64,000 nt of DNA from Thalassobacillus cyri (GTDB lineage Bacteria > Bacillota > Bacilli > Bacillales > Halobacillaceae), in contig NZ_FNQR01000001.1 in NCBI RefSeq assembly GCF_900107755.1, positions 1 to 64,000 on the forward strand. Reading direction: 5' to 3'. Below are positions 44,829 to 55,505 of the stretch, piece after piece (the stretch's first letter is position 1; the number at the start of each line of letters is the position of its first letter). Both the position numbers and the translations under genes were made by a program. The notes below the pieces were generated by a model, which worked only from the letters and a program-made list of their open reading frames with translations, was not told the DNA's origin and searched no databases.

Positions 44829-46067
44829 ATGGATAATAAACGTGTTGTCATTACAGGGCTTGGAGCGATTTCCCCTGTAGGAAACAATGTCAAAGATATG
44901 TGGGAAAGTATCACTTCCGGCCGTTCCGGAATAGATACGATGACAAAGATTAATAAAGATGATTACCCTGCCAAAGTGGCAGCGGAAGTAAAGGATTTCG
45001 ACCCGACTGATTTCATCGAAAAAAAAGAAGCGCGCAAGATGGATCCGTTCACCCAATACGCGGTAGCAGCTTCCTTGATGGCGGTCAAAGACGCCAACCT
45101 TGAAATCACAGAAGAGAATGCTTATCGTACGGGGGTCTGGATTGGCTCAGGTATCGGCGGTATGGGAACTTATGAAGAACAGTTCGAAAAGTTCCAGAAA
45201 AAAGGATACCGGAGGGTTAGCCCGTTTTTCATTCCAATGATGATTCCAGATATGGCAGCTGGGCAAGTATCGATCACACTGGGAGCAAAAGCGATGAACT
45301 CTTGTACCGTGACAGCATGTGCTTCTGGAGCAAACTCGATCGGGGATGCGTTTAAAGTCATCCAACGGGGGGATGCTGATATCATGATCACTGGGGGCAC
45401 AGAATCACCAATGAATAAGATGTCGTTTGCCGGCTTCTCCTCTGCAAAAGCATTATCCTTTAATGAAGATCCGAAGACAGCGAGCCGTCCGTTCGATAAA
45501 AACCGCGATGGTTTCGTCATGGGTGAAGGTGCTGGAATCCTGGTTATGGAAACCTTGGAATCTGCACAAAAACGAGGTGCCCATATTTACGGAGAAATCG
45601 TAGGGTATGGTTCTACTGGAGATGCCCATCACATTACGGCACCAGCACCAGAAGGAGAAGGTGCCGTCCGTGCGATGAAGCAGGCACTTGAAGATGCTGG
45701 CATGAGTCCGGAAACAATTTCTTATATCAATGCGCATGGTACATCAACTGAATTGAATGACAAATTCGAAACGATGGCCGCTAAGCAGGTATTTGGAGAG
45801 CATGCCCGTAAAATAGCCATGTCTTCCACCAAATCGATGACTGGCCATCTGCTTGGTGCAGCCGGGGCGATTGAAGCGATCATTTCCTTGAAAGCGATCG
45901 AGGATGGTATTTTGCCTCCAACCATCAATTATGAAACACCAGACCCGGATTGTGATCTGGATTATGTACCGAATGAAGCTCGTAAACAGCAAGTGGATGC
46001 TGTCATGAGTAACTCGCTTGGATTCGGCGGGCATAATGCCAGCCTCGTCTTCAAAAAATACGAATGA
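44829..46067 (+). CDS. fabF: 3-oxoacyl-ACP synthase II
   Basis: Elongating condensing enzyme of fatty-acid synthesis (KAS II), 412 residues, with active-site Cys164 in [15 protein letters not shown] and the two histidines in [12 protein letters not shown] and [19 protein letters not shown] lies eight bases before the ATG. It forms an operon with fabHA, as in B. subtilis. Confidence 0.95.
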   Translation: MDNKRVVITGLGAISPVGNNVKDMWESITSGRSGIDTMTKINKDDYPAKVAAEVKDFDPTDFIEKKEARKMDPFTQYAVAASLMAVKDANLEITEENAYRTGVWIGSGIGGMGTYEEQFEKFQKKGYRRVSPFFIPMMIPDMAAGQVSITLGAKAMNSCTVTACASGANSIGDAFKVIQRGDADIMITGGTESPMNKMSFAGFSSAKALSFNEDPKTASRPFDKNRDGFVMGEGAGILVMETLESAQKRGAHIYGEIVGYGSTGDAHHITAPAPEGEGAVRAMKQALEDAGMSPETISYINAHGTSTELNDKFETMAAKQVFGEHARKIAMSSTKSMTGHLLGAAGAIEAIISLKAIEDGILPPTINYETPDPDCDLDYVPNEARKQQVDAVMSNSLGFGGHNASLVFKKYE

Positions 46068-46076
46068 TACGTGCAT

Positions 46077-46117
46077 AAAAAAATGGTGCGATTCCTTTAG
46101 GGATCGCACCATTTTTA
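46077..46117. terminator. Bidirectional terminator, fabF and LCP gene
   Basis: AAAAATGGTGCGAT and ATCGCACCATTTTT form a perfect 14-bp stem between convergent genes. Confidence 0.88.
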
Positions 46118-46119
46118 TT

Positions 46120-47103
46120 TTATTCTGTTGTTTTATCTTCGAGTTGGAAAAACTCTTGTAAGGCTTCACGGTTCTTTTTTTCATCATGGGCAAGCACTGC
46201 TCCGGCATGACTGTATCTTTCATCCCAGTAGGAACCTTCCACGGGAACACGTAACGTGTCAATATTGTCAGGAGCATTAAAGATGAAATCTTTCCCGAGT
46301 CCGACCATCTTGCCAGAATCGATGTTGGTATCAATGTAGGGCTGCAGCGTACCGATCAATCTAGGCACCTTTAGCAGTCCTTTGGCAGAGACGAGTTCAT
46401 CCTTCATTAATTGGATGACTTCCTGCTGCCGTTTTACACGGCCAAAGTCACTGAAAGCGTCCCCACGGTAGCGGGCATAGCCTAATAATTCTTCCCCGTT
46501 AAGCTTTTGGGTGCCTGGTTCTAAGTTGATGGTGCCTGCGTTATCTTTATAGTACATTTTTTTCTCTACATCCACTTTGATACCTTCTGGTGCTACGGTA
46601 TCGACGATCTGTTTGAATCCGTCAAAATCGACGATCGAATAATATTCTGTTTCAATGCCAAAGTTCTTTTTGATCGTTTGTCTAAGCAGCTCCGGCCCAC
46701 CAAAGGCAAACGCGGCATTCAGCTTATTGTAGCCATATCCTGGGATATCCACGTAGGTATCCCGCATCAAGGATGCCAGTTTTGCTTCATTTTCTTCAGG
46801 GTCATATTGTGCAATCATAATGGTATCTGTACGCATCGTTTCTTTATTGCTGCGTTTATCGACACCAAGCATCAGCACAGTTGTTTTACCATCTTTATTA
46901 TCCACGCCCTGGAATTCATCTTTGAATTCACTATTTTCAAGCTCTCCTTCAGACTCGCCCATAGCGTCCCGTTTACCTGCCATATATTCATAGCTGCTAA
47001 TTCCGATTCCTATTAATAAGAAAATCAGAGCCACAGCAATGAAAACTTTCCTTTTCCTTTTCTTCTTTCGGTTTTTCTGTTTGTATTCTTTTCGAGTGGT
47101 CAC
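46120..47103 (-). CDS. LytR-CpsA-Psr (LCP) family cell-wall ligase
   Basis: LCP enzymes transfer teichoic-acid-type polymers from lipid carrier to peptidoglycan at the outer membrane face. The 327-residue protein has a basic cytoplasmic start (KNRKKKRKRK), one helix (about 20-40) and the LCP core with MRTDTIMIAQY, SLMRDTYVDIPGYGYNKLNAAFAFGG and GYARYRGDAFSDFGRVKRQQEVI, including the arginines that bind the lipid pyrophosphate. GTG at 47103 is favoured over TTG one codon earlier by spacing from GAGGTGA. It occupies the stretch that holds yjaZ and app genes in B. subtilis. Confidence 0.88.
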   Translation of the reverse strand: MTTRKEYKQKNRKKKRKRKVFIAVALIFLLIGIGISSYEYMAGKRDAMGESEGELENSEFKDEFQGVDNKDGKTTVLMLGVDKRSNKETMRTDTIMIAQYDPEENEAKLASLMRDTYVDIPGYGYNKLNAAFAFGGPELLRQTIKKNFGIETEYYSIVDFDGFKQIVDTVAPEGIKVDVEKKMYYKDNAGTINLEPGTQKLNGEELLGYARYRGDAFSDFGRVKRQQEVIQLMKDELVSAKGLLKVPRLIGTLQPYIDTNIDSGKMVGLGKDFIFNAPDNIDTLRVPVEGSYWDERYSHAGAVLAHDEKKNREALQEFFQLEDKTTE

Positions 47104-47253
47104 CAAAGTATCACCTCATTTAAAAAAACCACTATCTATTAATTTACCGTTTATAGCATAGATAGTAAATAGTTTTTACGGATGATATCGTTTTCATGTC
47201 ATGTTAAGAGCGTTTGTCTCATATATTTAACAAAAAATGGACAGGCTGGAGGG

Positions 47254-47472
47254 ATGGATATTTTTTATTGGTTCGTGTTTTTAGTAGGGTTCGGTTTCAC
47301 TGTTAGTGGTGGAATATCCTTGATTTCTTATATGAATCTGCTTCCAGCGGGCTTTACCTGGCTCGAATACCTTCAGTTTGTCCAGACGCGCAGCGAGTGC
47401 TGGTTATTTCCAATTGGTATCATTCTTATGCTGCTTTCGACATTAAAAATTGGACAATCTCCTTGTCAATAA
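47254..47472 (+). CDS. Small two-helix membrane protein, unknown
   Basis: 72 residues (MDIFYWFVFLVGFGFTVSGGISLISYMNLLPAGFTWLEYLQF...) with two helices, about 4-26 and 50-66. It resembles a conserved unnamed bacillar protein found near yjbA, but I cannot name it. The ATG directly follows GGAGGG, an unusually tight fit, so the true start may be slightly different. Function unknown. Confidence 0.6.
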   Translation: MDIFYWFVFLVGFGFTVSGGISLISYMNLLPAGFTWLEYLQFVQTRSECWLFPIGIILMLLSTLKIGQSPCQ

Positions 47473-47552
47473 TTCCAATTTAAGAATAAAACTTCCAGAT
47501 TTGGCCATACTGATGGCAAATGAAACTAAGGGATGGAAGGTGAGTACCGGGT

Positions 47553-48317
47553 ATGTTATATTTACATGATGTTTGGGTGAACTGGTTCGAAGGGGAGGAG
47601 AACGGATACAACGTTTCTCCATTTCATGAGTGGCGGAAAGAAGATGGGATTGAGCTATTGGATCAAGCTCCGCTGCTGTATATAACAGATGATTTATATC
47701 AGTATATTGAAAATGATTTACAGGATTTGCCGATCAGTTTGTTAGAATCCATCCATAGAAGAGCTTACTTAAGAAAAAACCAGGAGCGTAAGTCGCTCGA
47801 TTATGCTGCTATTGTTACCAATGGTCATTCTGTGCTTGCATTCGATACACTGGGCTATACACTTCCAGTCCGTAAGAGCAGACTGATTCCACGCCAGGAA
47901 AGACTAGCCCTAGAAATGATTGAAGGACAGAAGCCGAATAAATATGACTGGGACCCTGCTTTAGCAAGAAAAGAACATCATATCCTTTCTTTGTCTCCAG
48001 AATACATGCTGGGGCTGACGAGGAAGGAAAGACAACTGAAACAGTTGCTGATGATGGCGTTGGACCAATTACAGCATACAGATAATCCGGAAGAAATCCG
48101 TTATTGGCTGACCGAATGGGAGCCGAGCCATTATCCGATGGTTAAAGAATATACGATTGAACAAGCTTGGCAAAAACTTTATGAAGGAACAACCCCAGGG
48201 TGGAGCCGTTCTCATGAGGAGTTATGCGGAAAAATCATCAAGGGGCAGCCATTCTTCGAGAAAATTTGGGAATTAGAAAATCATAAAGCAGAAGCAGGAA
48301 TAAAAAACCAGAATTGA
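47553..48317 (+). CDS. yjbA: YjbA (UPF0736) protein
   Basis: A 254-residue cytosolic protein of the UPF0736 family ([25 protein letters not shown]..., then YKWDPALA-like [12 protein letters not shown]). Function unknown. AAGGTGA lies nine bases before the ATG. It sits beside trpS as in B. subtilis. Confidence 0.85.
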   Translation: MLYLHDVWVNWFEGEENGYNVSPFHEWRKEDGIELLDQAPLLYITDDLYQYIENDLQDLPISLLESIHRRAYLRKNQERKSLDYAAIVTNGHSVLAFDTLGYTLPVRKSRLIPRQERLALEMIEGQKPNKYDWDPALARKEHHILSLSPEYMLGLTRKERQLKQLLMMALDQLQHTDNPEEIRYWLTEWEPSHYPMVKEYTIEQAWQKLYEGTTPGWSRSHEELCGKIIKGQPFFEKIWELENHKAEAGIKNQN

Positions 48318-48343
48318 AGGTCTCCTTCAATTCTGGTTTTTTT
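48308..48343. terminator. Bidirectional terminator, yjbA and trpS
   Basis: A perfect 13-bp stem, CCAGAATTGAAGG/CCTTCAATTCTGG, starting within the last yjbA codons; T runs on both strands. Confidence 0.88.
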
Positions 48344-48373
48344 ATTGTAGTTTAGTAAGCGGTCAAACCCGCT

Positions 48374-49420
<1,047 letters not shown>

Positions 49421-49451
49421 TTAAATGTAAATTGCTGCTTTTTCCAATAAA

Positions 49452-49666
49452 AAAAGGCCATTCTCCCTCTATAAAGAAGGGACGAATGAACCGTGGTGCC
49501 ACCCTTGTTATCCCGCATTTCACGGAATCACTTGTCCTTTAACGCAGGGGTACGTCGTCTGTAACGAAGCTCCAAAGCCCAATTCCCGGTACCTTTTGTC
49601 GGCTGTTTTCACCAACCACAGCCTCTCTTTAAAACAGGGAAGTCCGGTACTATACTTTTTCATCGC
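49452..49666 (-). promoter_or_regulatory. T-box riboswitch of trpS
   Basis: On the minus strand the T-box AAGGGTGGCACCACGGTTC lies at 49506-49488. The terminator CATTCGTCCCT/AGGGAGAATG with seven T follows at about 49487-49452. Upstream are a stem I with the AGAGAGGCTG...GGTTGGTGAAAACAGC apical pattern and GGTACCGGGAATTGGGC, which contains TGG, the expected Trp specifier (plus-strand 49579-49581). Uncharged tRNA-Trp should permit read-through. The rest of the gap 49373-49726 is leader. Confidence 0.88.
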
Positions 49667-49726
49667 ATTTCAATATATTCAAGAAAATTATAAATAAGTT
49701 TTCTGGAAGTTGCAACAGCCAGATGA

Positions 49727-50095
49727 TCAGCCCTGATAGTAATAGATAAGCATAGCGACCATACCAAAGTTCATAAAGATTCCCTGGAACAGAAAGAACT
49801 TTAATATTTTACCGTCGATGGTTTGAGAAGGAAGCGGCTTCTTTTTCCAATCTTCCATATAATCAGCTGTTTTTGCTACTCTATGGTAGAATCTGCGAAA
49901 ACTATAGGTTATCGTGTCGAAAAAGCCGCCTCGGATTACCCACAAAAGAAGCCCGCCAAAAAGATAAAAGAAAGCGACATAGAAGGTCTGGTTAATATAA
50001 TGGAACAAGTCGTACACAGGTGCCCGCATAAAAAACAGCAGTGTTACCACAGTGAAATTAATGCCTAAAAACACCCACTTATTCTTTAATACCAT
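49727..50095 (-). CDS. DUF3899-like membrane protein
   Basis: 122 residues from ATG 50095, with three or four helices (about 8-25, 32-55 and 100-120) and a basic loop RRFYHRVAKTADYMEDWKKKPLP. The layout resembles DUF3899 proteins found near opp genes in bacilli; the assignment is tentative. An ATG five codons earlier abuts AAAGG, so the second ATG or a nearby codon is more likely. Function unknown. Confidence 0.6.
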   Translation of the reverse strand: MVLKNKWVFLGINFTVVTLLFFMRAPVYDLFHYINQTFYVAFFYLFGGLLLWVIRGGFFDTITYSFRRFYHRVAKTADYMEDWKKKPLPSQTIDGKILKFFLFQGIFMNFGMVAMLIYYYQG

Positions 50096-50473
50096 TAGAA
50101 GAAGGCACATCCTTTCTTAAAAAATACTTCTTTCATTATAGCATGTTTTCATGTGTCTGTTTTAGTAGAGGTAAAAAGTAAATTTCAACCAGGATAATAA
50201 CAAGAATGAAATTTTAAGTAATTTTTGCTGAAAAGTTTGTAACAATACAATTCTCTATGTAAAATTCCCCCGTTATCGTGTAGGACATTTGTAAAATAAA
50301 CTAGGTATTTAAGACTATTTTATGCCACAAGAATGTAATAATAACAAGGTTCTTACAATTTTATCAAAAAAATATTAATGCAAAATAGTTCGAAAACTTG
50401 TATAATTCGTATTGTAGATTAATCATCTGCGTTAATTTTTAGAAAATTATATTTTTGGGGAGGTCATTCTTTC
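50096..50473. other. Long A/T-rich leader before oppA
   Basis: No gene seen. It holds a perfect TATAAT at 50401-50406 without a good -35 box (TTAATG is the nearest), a TGTAACA-like site near 50230, and GGGGAGG before oppA. Probably a long regulated leader with one or more promoters. Confidence 0.4.
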
Positions 50474-52186
50474 ATGAGAAAGACAAATTGGTTATTGCTT
50501 GGACTAGCATTAGTTCTAAGCATGTTCCTGGTAGCTTGCTCAGGCGGCGGCGACAATAACGCCGACGGTGGCGAAGGTGAAGGGAACACAGAAGAGAAAA
50601 ACGAAGGTAATGAAGGAAGCGAAGGTTCAGAAGGTGAGCCTAGCGGAGAGCAAGTATTGAATATCACTGACTCTGCTGAGATTCCTACAATGGATCCTTC
50701 CATGGCAACTGACGCAGTTGCATTCCAATGGTTAGGTTCTACAATGGACGGGCTTTATCGTCTAGGTGAAAATGCTGAAATGGAACCTGCTATCGCAGAA
50801 AGCCATGAGCAAAGTGAAGATGCTTTGACTTGGACTTTCAAACTACGTGAAGATGCAACTTGGACTAACGGTGACCCTGTTACGGCACACGATTTCGTAT
50901 ATGCTTGGCAGCGGGCGGTTAACCCGGAAACTGGGTCCGAGTATGGCCCATACATGATGAATGGCGTTATCAAAAACGCTGAAGCTATTTCTAACGGTGA
51001 AATGGCAGTGGAAGAGCTAGGTGTTACTGCTGAAGATGATTATACATTGAAAGTAGAACTTGAAAAGCCGATCCCTTACTTCCTATCCTTGACTGCATTT
51101 GGTACATTCCTGCCGTTGAACCAGGACTTTGTTGAAGAACAAGGCGACAAGTTTGCACTTGAAGCAGAAAACATTCTTTCTAACGGTCCATTCAAGATGA
51201 CTGAGTGGAAACATGAAGAAAGCTGGAAACTTGTTAAGAATGAAGATTACTGGGATGCTGAAAATGTAAACCTTGAAGAAATTAATGTAAGTGTTGTTAA
51301 AGAAACTTCAACTCGTGTAAACCTTTATGATTCAGGCGAAATCGATGCTGCTGGTTTGAGCGGTGAATTCGTTCAGCAAAAAGCTGGCAGTGAAGAATTG
51401 AAGACAGAAGAAGAACCAGTACTGTTCTACTTGAAAATGAACCAGCAACATGAAGTACTTGGTAATGTGAATGCACGTAAAGCGATTCAATCTGTAATCA
51501 ACCGCGAAGACCTTGTTAATGTCATTCTTGCTAACGGATCCCTTCCAGCTGTAGGTGACATTCCTCAAAACTTTGCTAAACACCCTGAAAGCGGAGAAGA
51601 CTTCCGTGATATCAATGGTGAGTTGGTTGAAACTAACGTAGAAAAAGCACAAGAACATTGGGCTACTGCTATGGAAGAGCTTGGAAAAGACTCTGTAGAG
51701 CTTGAACTTCTTGGCGGCGACTCTGAAGTTGCTAAAGAGATGGATGCTTACTTGAAGAACCAATTGGAGCAGCTTGAAGGTTTGACTGTGAAAGTTAAGC
51801 CGGTTCCATTTAAAGAGCGTCTTCGTCTAGACACTGAAATGGAATATGACTTGCAAAACTCTGGTTGGGGCCCTGACTACATCGACCCGAACACATTCTT
51901 GAACATGTGGGTAACAGATGGCGGAAACAACAAAACTGGTTACTCCAGCGAAGAATATGATGCGCTTATCGAAAAAGCTAACAACGAGCTTGCTCTAGAG
52001 CCAGTTAAGCGTTTCGAAACATTCCTGGAAGCTGAAAAAATGTTGATTGAAGAAGATGCAGTTCTTGCTCCTCTATATCAACGTGCCAGCGCTAAACTTT
52101 GGAAGCCTTACGTTAAAGGTGTAATCACTAACCCAATGGGACCAGACTACACTTACAAGTATGCTTATATTGACGGTAAAGAGTAA
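50474..52186 (+). CDS. oppA: Oligopeptide-binding lipoprotein OppA
   Basis: Captures peptides for the Opp ABC importer, which feeds nutrition and, in B. subtilis, competence and sporulation signalling. The 570-residue protein has a lipoprotein signal with LVAC (Cys22), a roughly 35-residue acidic linker (repeated Glu-Gly-Asn), then the SBP_bac_5 fold (ATWTNGDPVTAHDFVYAWQRAVNP near 135). GGGGAGG lies before the ATG. Synonymous codon use is more even and A/T-rich than in neighbours, as expected for a very highly expressed gene. Confidence 0.94.
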   Translation: MRKTNWLLLGLALVLSMFLVACSGGGDNNADGGEGEGNTEEKNEGNEGSEGSEGEPSGEQVLNITDSAEIPTMDPSMATDAVAFQWLGSTMDGLYRLGENAEMEPAIAESHEQSEDALTWTFKLREDATWTNGDPVTAHDFVYAWQRAVNPETGSEYGPYMMNGVIKNAEAISNGEMAVEELGVTAEDDYTLKVELEKPIPYFLSLTAFGTFLPLNQDFVEEQGDKFALEAENILSNGPFKMTEWKHEESWKLVKNEDYWDAENVNLEEINVSVVKETSTRVNLYDSGEIDAAGLSGEFVQQKAGSEELKTEEEPVLFYLKMNQQHEVLGNVNARKAIQSVINREDLVNVILANGSLPAVGDIPQNFAKHPESGEDFRDINGELVETNVEKAQEHWATAMEELGKDSVELELLGGDSEVAKEMDAYLKNQLEQLEGLTVKVKPVPFKERLRLDTEMEYDLQNSGWGPDYIDPNTFLNMWVTDGGNNKTGYSSEEYDALIEKANNELALEPVKRFETFLEAEKMLIEEDAVLAPLYQRASAKLWKPYVKGVITNPMGPDYTYKYAYIDGKE

Positions 52187-52223
52187 TAGCTTACCATAAT
52201 TGAATAAAGCTGACTCGGAGGGG

Positions 52224-52264
52224 AGAGAGTATATGACCATGTTGTTGGCATATGCTCTCTTTTT
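52224..52264 (+). terminator. Attenuator after oppA
   Basis: AGAGAGTATATG pairs with CATATGCTCTCT (one G-U) over 13 bases, then TTTTT. Partial termination would give more binding protein than permease. Confidence 0.7.
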
Positions 52265-52352
52265 CCCTGTCATCAAATATAACTGATAATAATCAATATT
52301 CAGTAATTTATAATAATAAGAAAACACTTATAAATATAGGAGGTGGGCAAGG

Positions 52353-53282
52353 ATGGCTCGTTATATCACTAAACGACTAATCTACATGTTGTTGACACTG
52401 ATTATAATCGCGACGTTTTCATTTTTCTTGATGAAAATGCTGCCTGGTACACCACTGACCATGGAAGATAAATTGTCAGAAACGCAAAAAGAGATCATTC
52501 TTGAAAAGTACGGTTTGAATGACCCGGTACCGATCCAGTATTTGAAATACATGGGTGGTTTAGCTGTAGGCGATCTAGGGATTTCATTCCAGTTTGATAA
52601 CAGGGAAGTTACAGACATTATTATGGATCGTATCGGTCCTTCTATGCAATTAGGGGCACAGGCTCTGATCATTGGTACGATCATCGGAATGCTGCTTGGT
52701 TTGGTTGCAGCTATCTATCATAATGGTTTCCTGGATTACTCGTCCACATTTGTAGCTGTTATCGGTAAATCTATTCCATCGTTTATTTTCGCAGGTCTAT
52801 TGCAATATTTCATAGCCCTTAAATTAGGCTGGTTCCCGGTTGCACTTTGGGGATCCTGGCAACATACGGTGCTGCCGACCGTAGCGCTGGCGATGTTCCC
52901 GATTGCGATTGCTGCCCGTTTCATGCGGACAGAGATGCTAGAAGTGCTTGGTTCTGATTTTATCCAGACCGCACGTGCAAAAGGTGTCAATAAATTTGGC
53001 GTCGTTTTCAAGCACGGGGTTCGTAACGCTTTGATTCCTTTGGTAACCGTAATGGGTCCTCTGGCAGTAGGATTAATGACTGGAACATTGGTAATTGAGA
53101 AGATTTTCGCAGTACCTGGAATCGGGGAACAGTTCGTTACATCGATTACAACAAATGACTTCCCAATTATTATGGGTACAACATTGTTCTTCTCTTTCTT
53201 TTTCATTTTCATCATTTTAGTCATTGACCTTCTATATGGAATCATCGACCCTAGAATCAGACTTGCCGAAGGAGAGAAATAA
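52353..53282 (+). CDS. oppB: Oligopeptide ABC importer permease OppB
   Basis: First membrane subunit of the Opp importer, 309 residues with six helices, N-terminal ARYITKRLIYMLLTLIIIATFSFFLM, and the EAA-type loop DFIQTARAKGVNKFGVVFKHGVRNALIP. GGAGGTGG lies ahead of the ATG. oppC starts two bases after its stop. Confidence 0.93.
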   Translation: MARYITKRLIYMLLTLIIIATFSFFLMKMLPGTPLTMEDKLSETQKEIILEKYGLNDPVPIQYLKYMGGLAVGDLGISFQFDNREVTDIIMDRIGPSMQLGAQALIIGTIIGMLLGLVAAIYHNGFLDYSSTFVAVIGKSIPSFIFAGLLQYFIALKLGWFPVALWGSWQHTVLPTVALAMFPIAIAARFMRTEMLEVLGSDFIQTARAKGVNKFGVVFKHGVRNALIPLVTVMGPLAVGLMTGTLVIEKIFAVPGIGEQFVTSITTNDFPIIMGTTLFFSFFFIFIILVIDLLYGIIDPRIRLAEGEK

Positions 53283-53284
53283 AT

Positions 53285-54427
53285 ATGGATAACAGCAAAC
53301 CATCAAAAGATCTTTTTGTCCCTGTCGAGCGGGGAGGAATGGATAGCGAGAAGATTTCTCGTCCTAGTCTGTCTTTCTGGCAGGACTCCTTTAACCGCCT
53401 TAGGAAGAATCTCGGGGCAATGGCAGGGGTTGTCACTTTAATTGTGTTAATGTTGATGGCAGCTTTTGGCCCATATATGAATCAATTCGATCCATATGAA
53501 CAGGATTTATCCCGTTCTTACACACCACCTAAGATTCCAGTACTGGAAAATATCGGCTGGCTTGGTGTGGATGGTATGGAATCGACGATTATTGAGGGAG
53601 ATTCTGTCGACGCTGCGAAAAATGTCGCTAAATTGAAACTTGGCGCAGCTAATGCCGATTTTATTGAATATAACGTAATTGATGAAGGCGGGAATGGCAC
53701 AAAAGCAAAAGTTGAAGCTTCCGTTGACGTATATGCAGCAAAAGGGATAGAAACAAATCACTGGTTCGGAACAGATAGTCTTGGACGTGACTTATGGACA
53801 CGTACATGGCACGGAACGCGAATTTCCTTATATATTGCCTTGTTGGCAGCAGCAATCGATATGATAATTGGGGTCATTTATGGCGGAGTCTCCGCATATT
53901 ATGGCGGACGTGTCGACAACATTATGCAACGGATCATCGAAGTCTTAGTTGGGATACCTAACCTGGTTATTGTTATTCTGATGATTCTGATATTAGAACC
54001 GGGGATCCTGTCGATCACCATTGCCCTGACCATTACCGGCTGGATATCGATGGCACGGATCATACGGGGACAAGTTTTGAAACTGAAGAATCAGGAATTC
54101 GTACTGGCATCCAGAACACTCGGAGCACCAGATAGCAGAATTTTGAAAAAACACCTCGTACCGAATGTTACTGGTTTGATCGTCATCAATACGATGTTTA
54201 CGATTCCAAGTGCTATATTCTTTGAAGCATTCTTAAGCTTCATCGGGTTAGGGCTTCCAACCCCGATTGCATCTTTGGGAACATTGATCGATGACGGATT
54301 CAAGTCATTGCAGACCAATCCACACGTGTTGATTTTCCCTGCAATCATCATTTCCATGATTATGGTTGCCTTTAACATACTGGCTGATGGACTGCGGGAT
54401 GCGTTTGATCCGAAGATGCGTGAATAG
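53285..54427 (+). CDS. oppC: Oligopeptide ABC importer permease OppC with extra loop
   Basis: Second membrane subunit, with EAA loop EFVLASRTLGAPDSRILKKHLVPN. At 380 residues it is about 70 longer than common OppC proteins: between helix 1 and the conserved NHWFGTDSLGRD it carries an insert (about residues 92-157) rich in Val, Lys, Ala and Asp, which should form a small extracytoplasmic domain. No frameshift is involved. The insert may contact the binding protein; this is inference. Confidence 0.92.
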   Translation: MDNSKPSKDLFVPVERGGMDSEKISRPSLSFWQDSFNRLRKNLGAMAGVVTLIVLMLMAAFGPYMNQFDPYEQDLSRSYTPPKIPVLENIGWLGVDGMESTIIEGDSVDAAKNVAKLKLGAANADFIEYNVIDEGGNGTKAKVEASVDVYAAKGIETNHWFGTDSLGRDLWTRTWHGTRISLYIALLAAAIDMIIGVIYGGVSAYYGGRVDNIMQRIIEVLVGIPNLVIVILMILILEPGILSITIALTITGWISMARIIRGQVLKLKNQEFVLASRTLGAPDSRILKKHLVPNVTGLIVINTMFTIPSAIFFEAFLSFIGLGLPTPIASLGTLIDDGFKSLQTNPHVLIFPAIIISMIMVAFNILADGLRDAFDPKMRE

Positions 54428-54443
54428 GAGGAAGGAATACCAA

Positions 54444-55505
54444 ATGGAAAAACTTCTACAGGTAAACAACTTAAGTGTATCCTTTGACACATACGGAGGA
54501 GAAGTCCAGGCTGTCAGAGGTGTCAATTTCGATGTACACAAAGGAGAAACCCTGGCAATTGTCGGTGAATCTGGTTCAGGCAAGTCGGTAACGACAAAAG
54601 CATTAATGCGTCTGATTCCTCAGCCGCCGGGCCGTATCAAAGAAGGGGAAATCCTTTTCGAAGGTAAAGATTTAGCTAAGTTAAGTGAAAAGCAAATGGA
54701 GAAAATTCGAGGCAAGGATATTTCTATGATTTTTCAGGATCCGATGACATCATTAAATCCAACGATGAAAATCGGCAATCAGATTATGGAGGGTCTTATC
54801 AAGCACCAGAAAATGAGCCGTTCCCAGGCGAAAAAGCGTGCAGTGGAATTGATGGAACTGGTTGGGCTTCCTGATGCAGCTAACCGTGTCGATCAATATC
54901 CCCACCAGTTCTCTGGTGGACAGCGTCAGCGTGTCGTTGTTGCGATTGCGCTTGCCTGTAATCCTAAGCTTCTAATTGCTGATGAGCCGACTACCGCGCT
55001 TGACGTAACAATACAGGCACAAATTTTAGAGTTGATGAAGGATATCCAGAAGAAAACGGACTCTTCCATTATCTTCATTACGCATGACCTTGGTGTTGTT
55101 GCTAATGTGGCCGATCGTGTCGCCGTCATGTATGCAGGTAAAATTGTAGAAATCGGAACCGTTGATGAAATCTTCTATAATCCAAAACATCCCTATACAT
55201 GGGGACTGCTTGGCTCTATGCCTTCTTTGGACAGTGCAGATGAAGATTTATATGCCATTCCAGGTACACCGCCGGACTTGATCGCTCCACCTAAAGGTGA
55301 CGCGTTCGCAGCCCGGAATGATTATGCGATGAAGATTGACTTTGAACAACAACCACCAATGTTCAAAGTATCCGATACGCATTATGCCGCGACATGGTTG
55401 TTGCACGAGCATGCCCCGGATGTGGAGCCTCCTGCTTCCATACAACGTAGAATGCAAGGATTTGCTCAAGAGGCTGAACTTAATACGAAAGGTGATCGCT
55501 CATGA
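54444..55505 (+). CDS. oppD: Oligopeptide ABC importer ATPase OppD
   Basis: ATPase subunit, 353 residues: Walker A GESGSGKS at 41-48, signature FSGGQRQR near 155, Walker B LLIADEPTTALD and H-loop HDLG. The C-terminal oligopeptide-transporter extension follows. ATG at 54444 is preceded by AGGAGGAAGGA; an upstream in-frame start lies within oppC. Overlaps oppF by four bases (ATGA). Confidence 0.94.
   Translation: MEKLLQVNNLSVSFDTYGGEVQAVRGVNFDVHKGETLAIVGESGSGKSVTTKALMRLIPQPPGRIKEGEILFEGKDLAKLSEKQMEKIRGKDISMIFQDPMTSLNPTMKIGNQIMEGLIKHQKMSRSQAKKRAVELMELVGLPDAANRVDQYPHQFSGGQRQRVVVAIALACNPKLLIADEPTTALDVTIQAQILELMKDIQKKTDSSIIFITHDLGVVANVADRVAVMYAGKIVEIGTVDEIFYNPKHPYTWGLLGSMPSLDSADEDLYAIPGTPPDLIAPPKGDAFAARNDYAMKIDFEQQPPMFKVSDTHYAATWLLHEHAPDVEPPASIQRRMQGFAQEAELNTKGDRS

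Noticed and set aside
50550-50650. Tandem repeat in the oppA coding region (Glu-Gly-Asn stretch)
   Set aside because: It encodes the flexible acidic linker after the lipoprotein signal, as in mdxE, and is not a separate repeat element.
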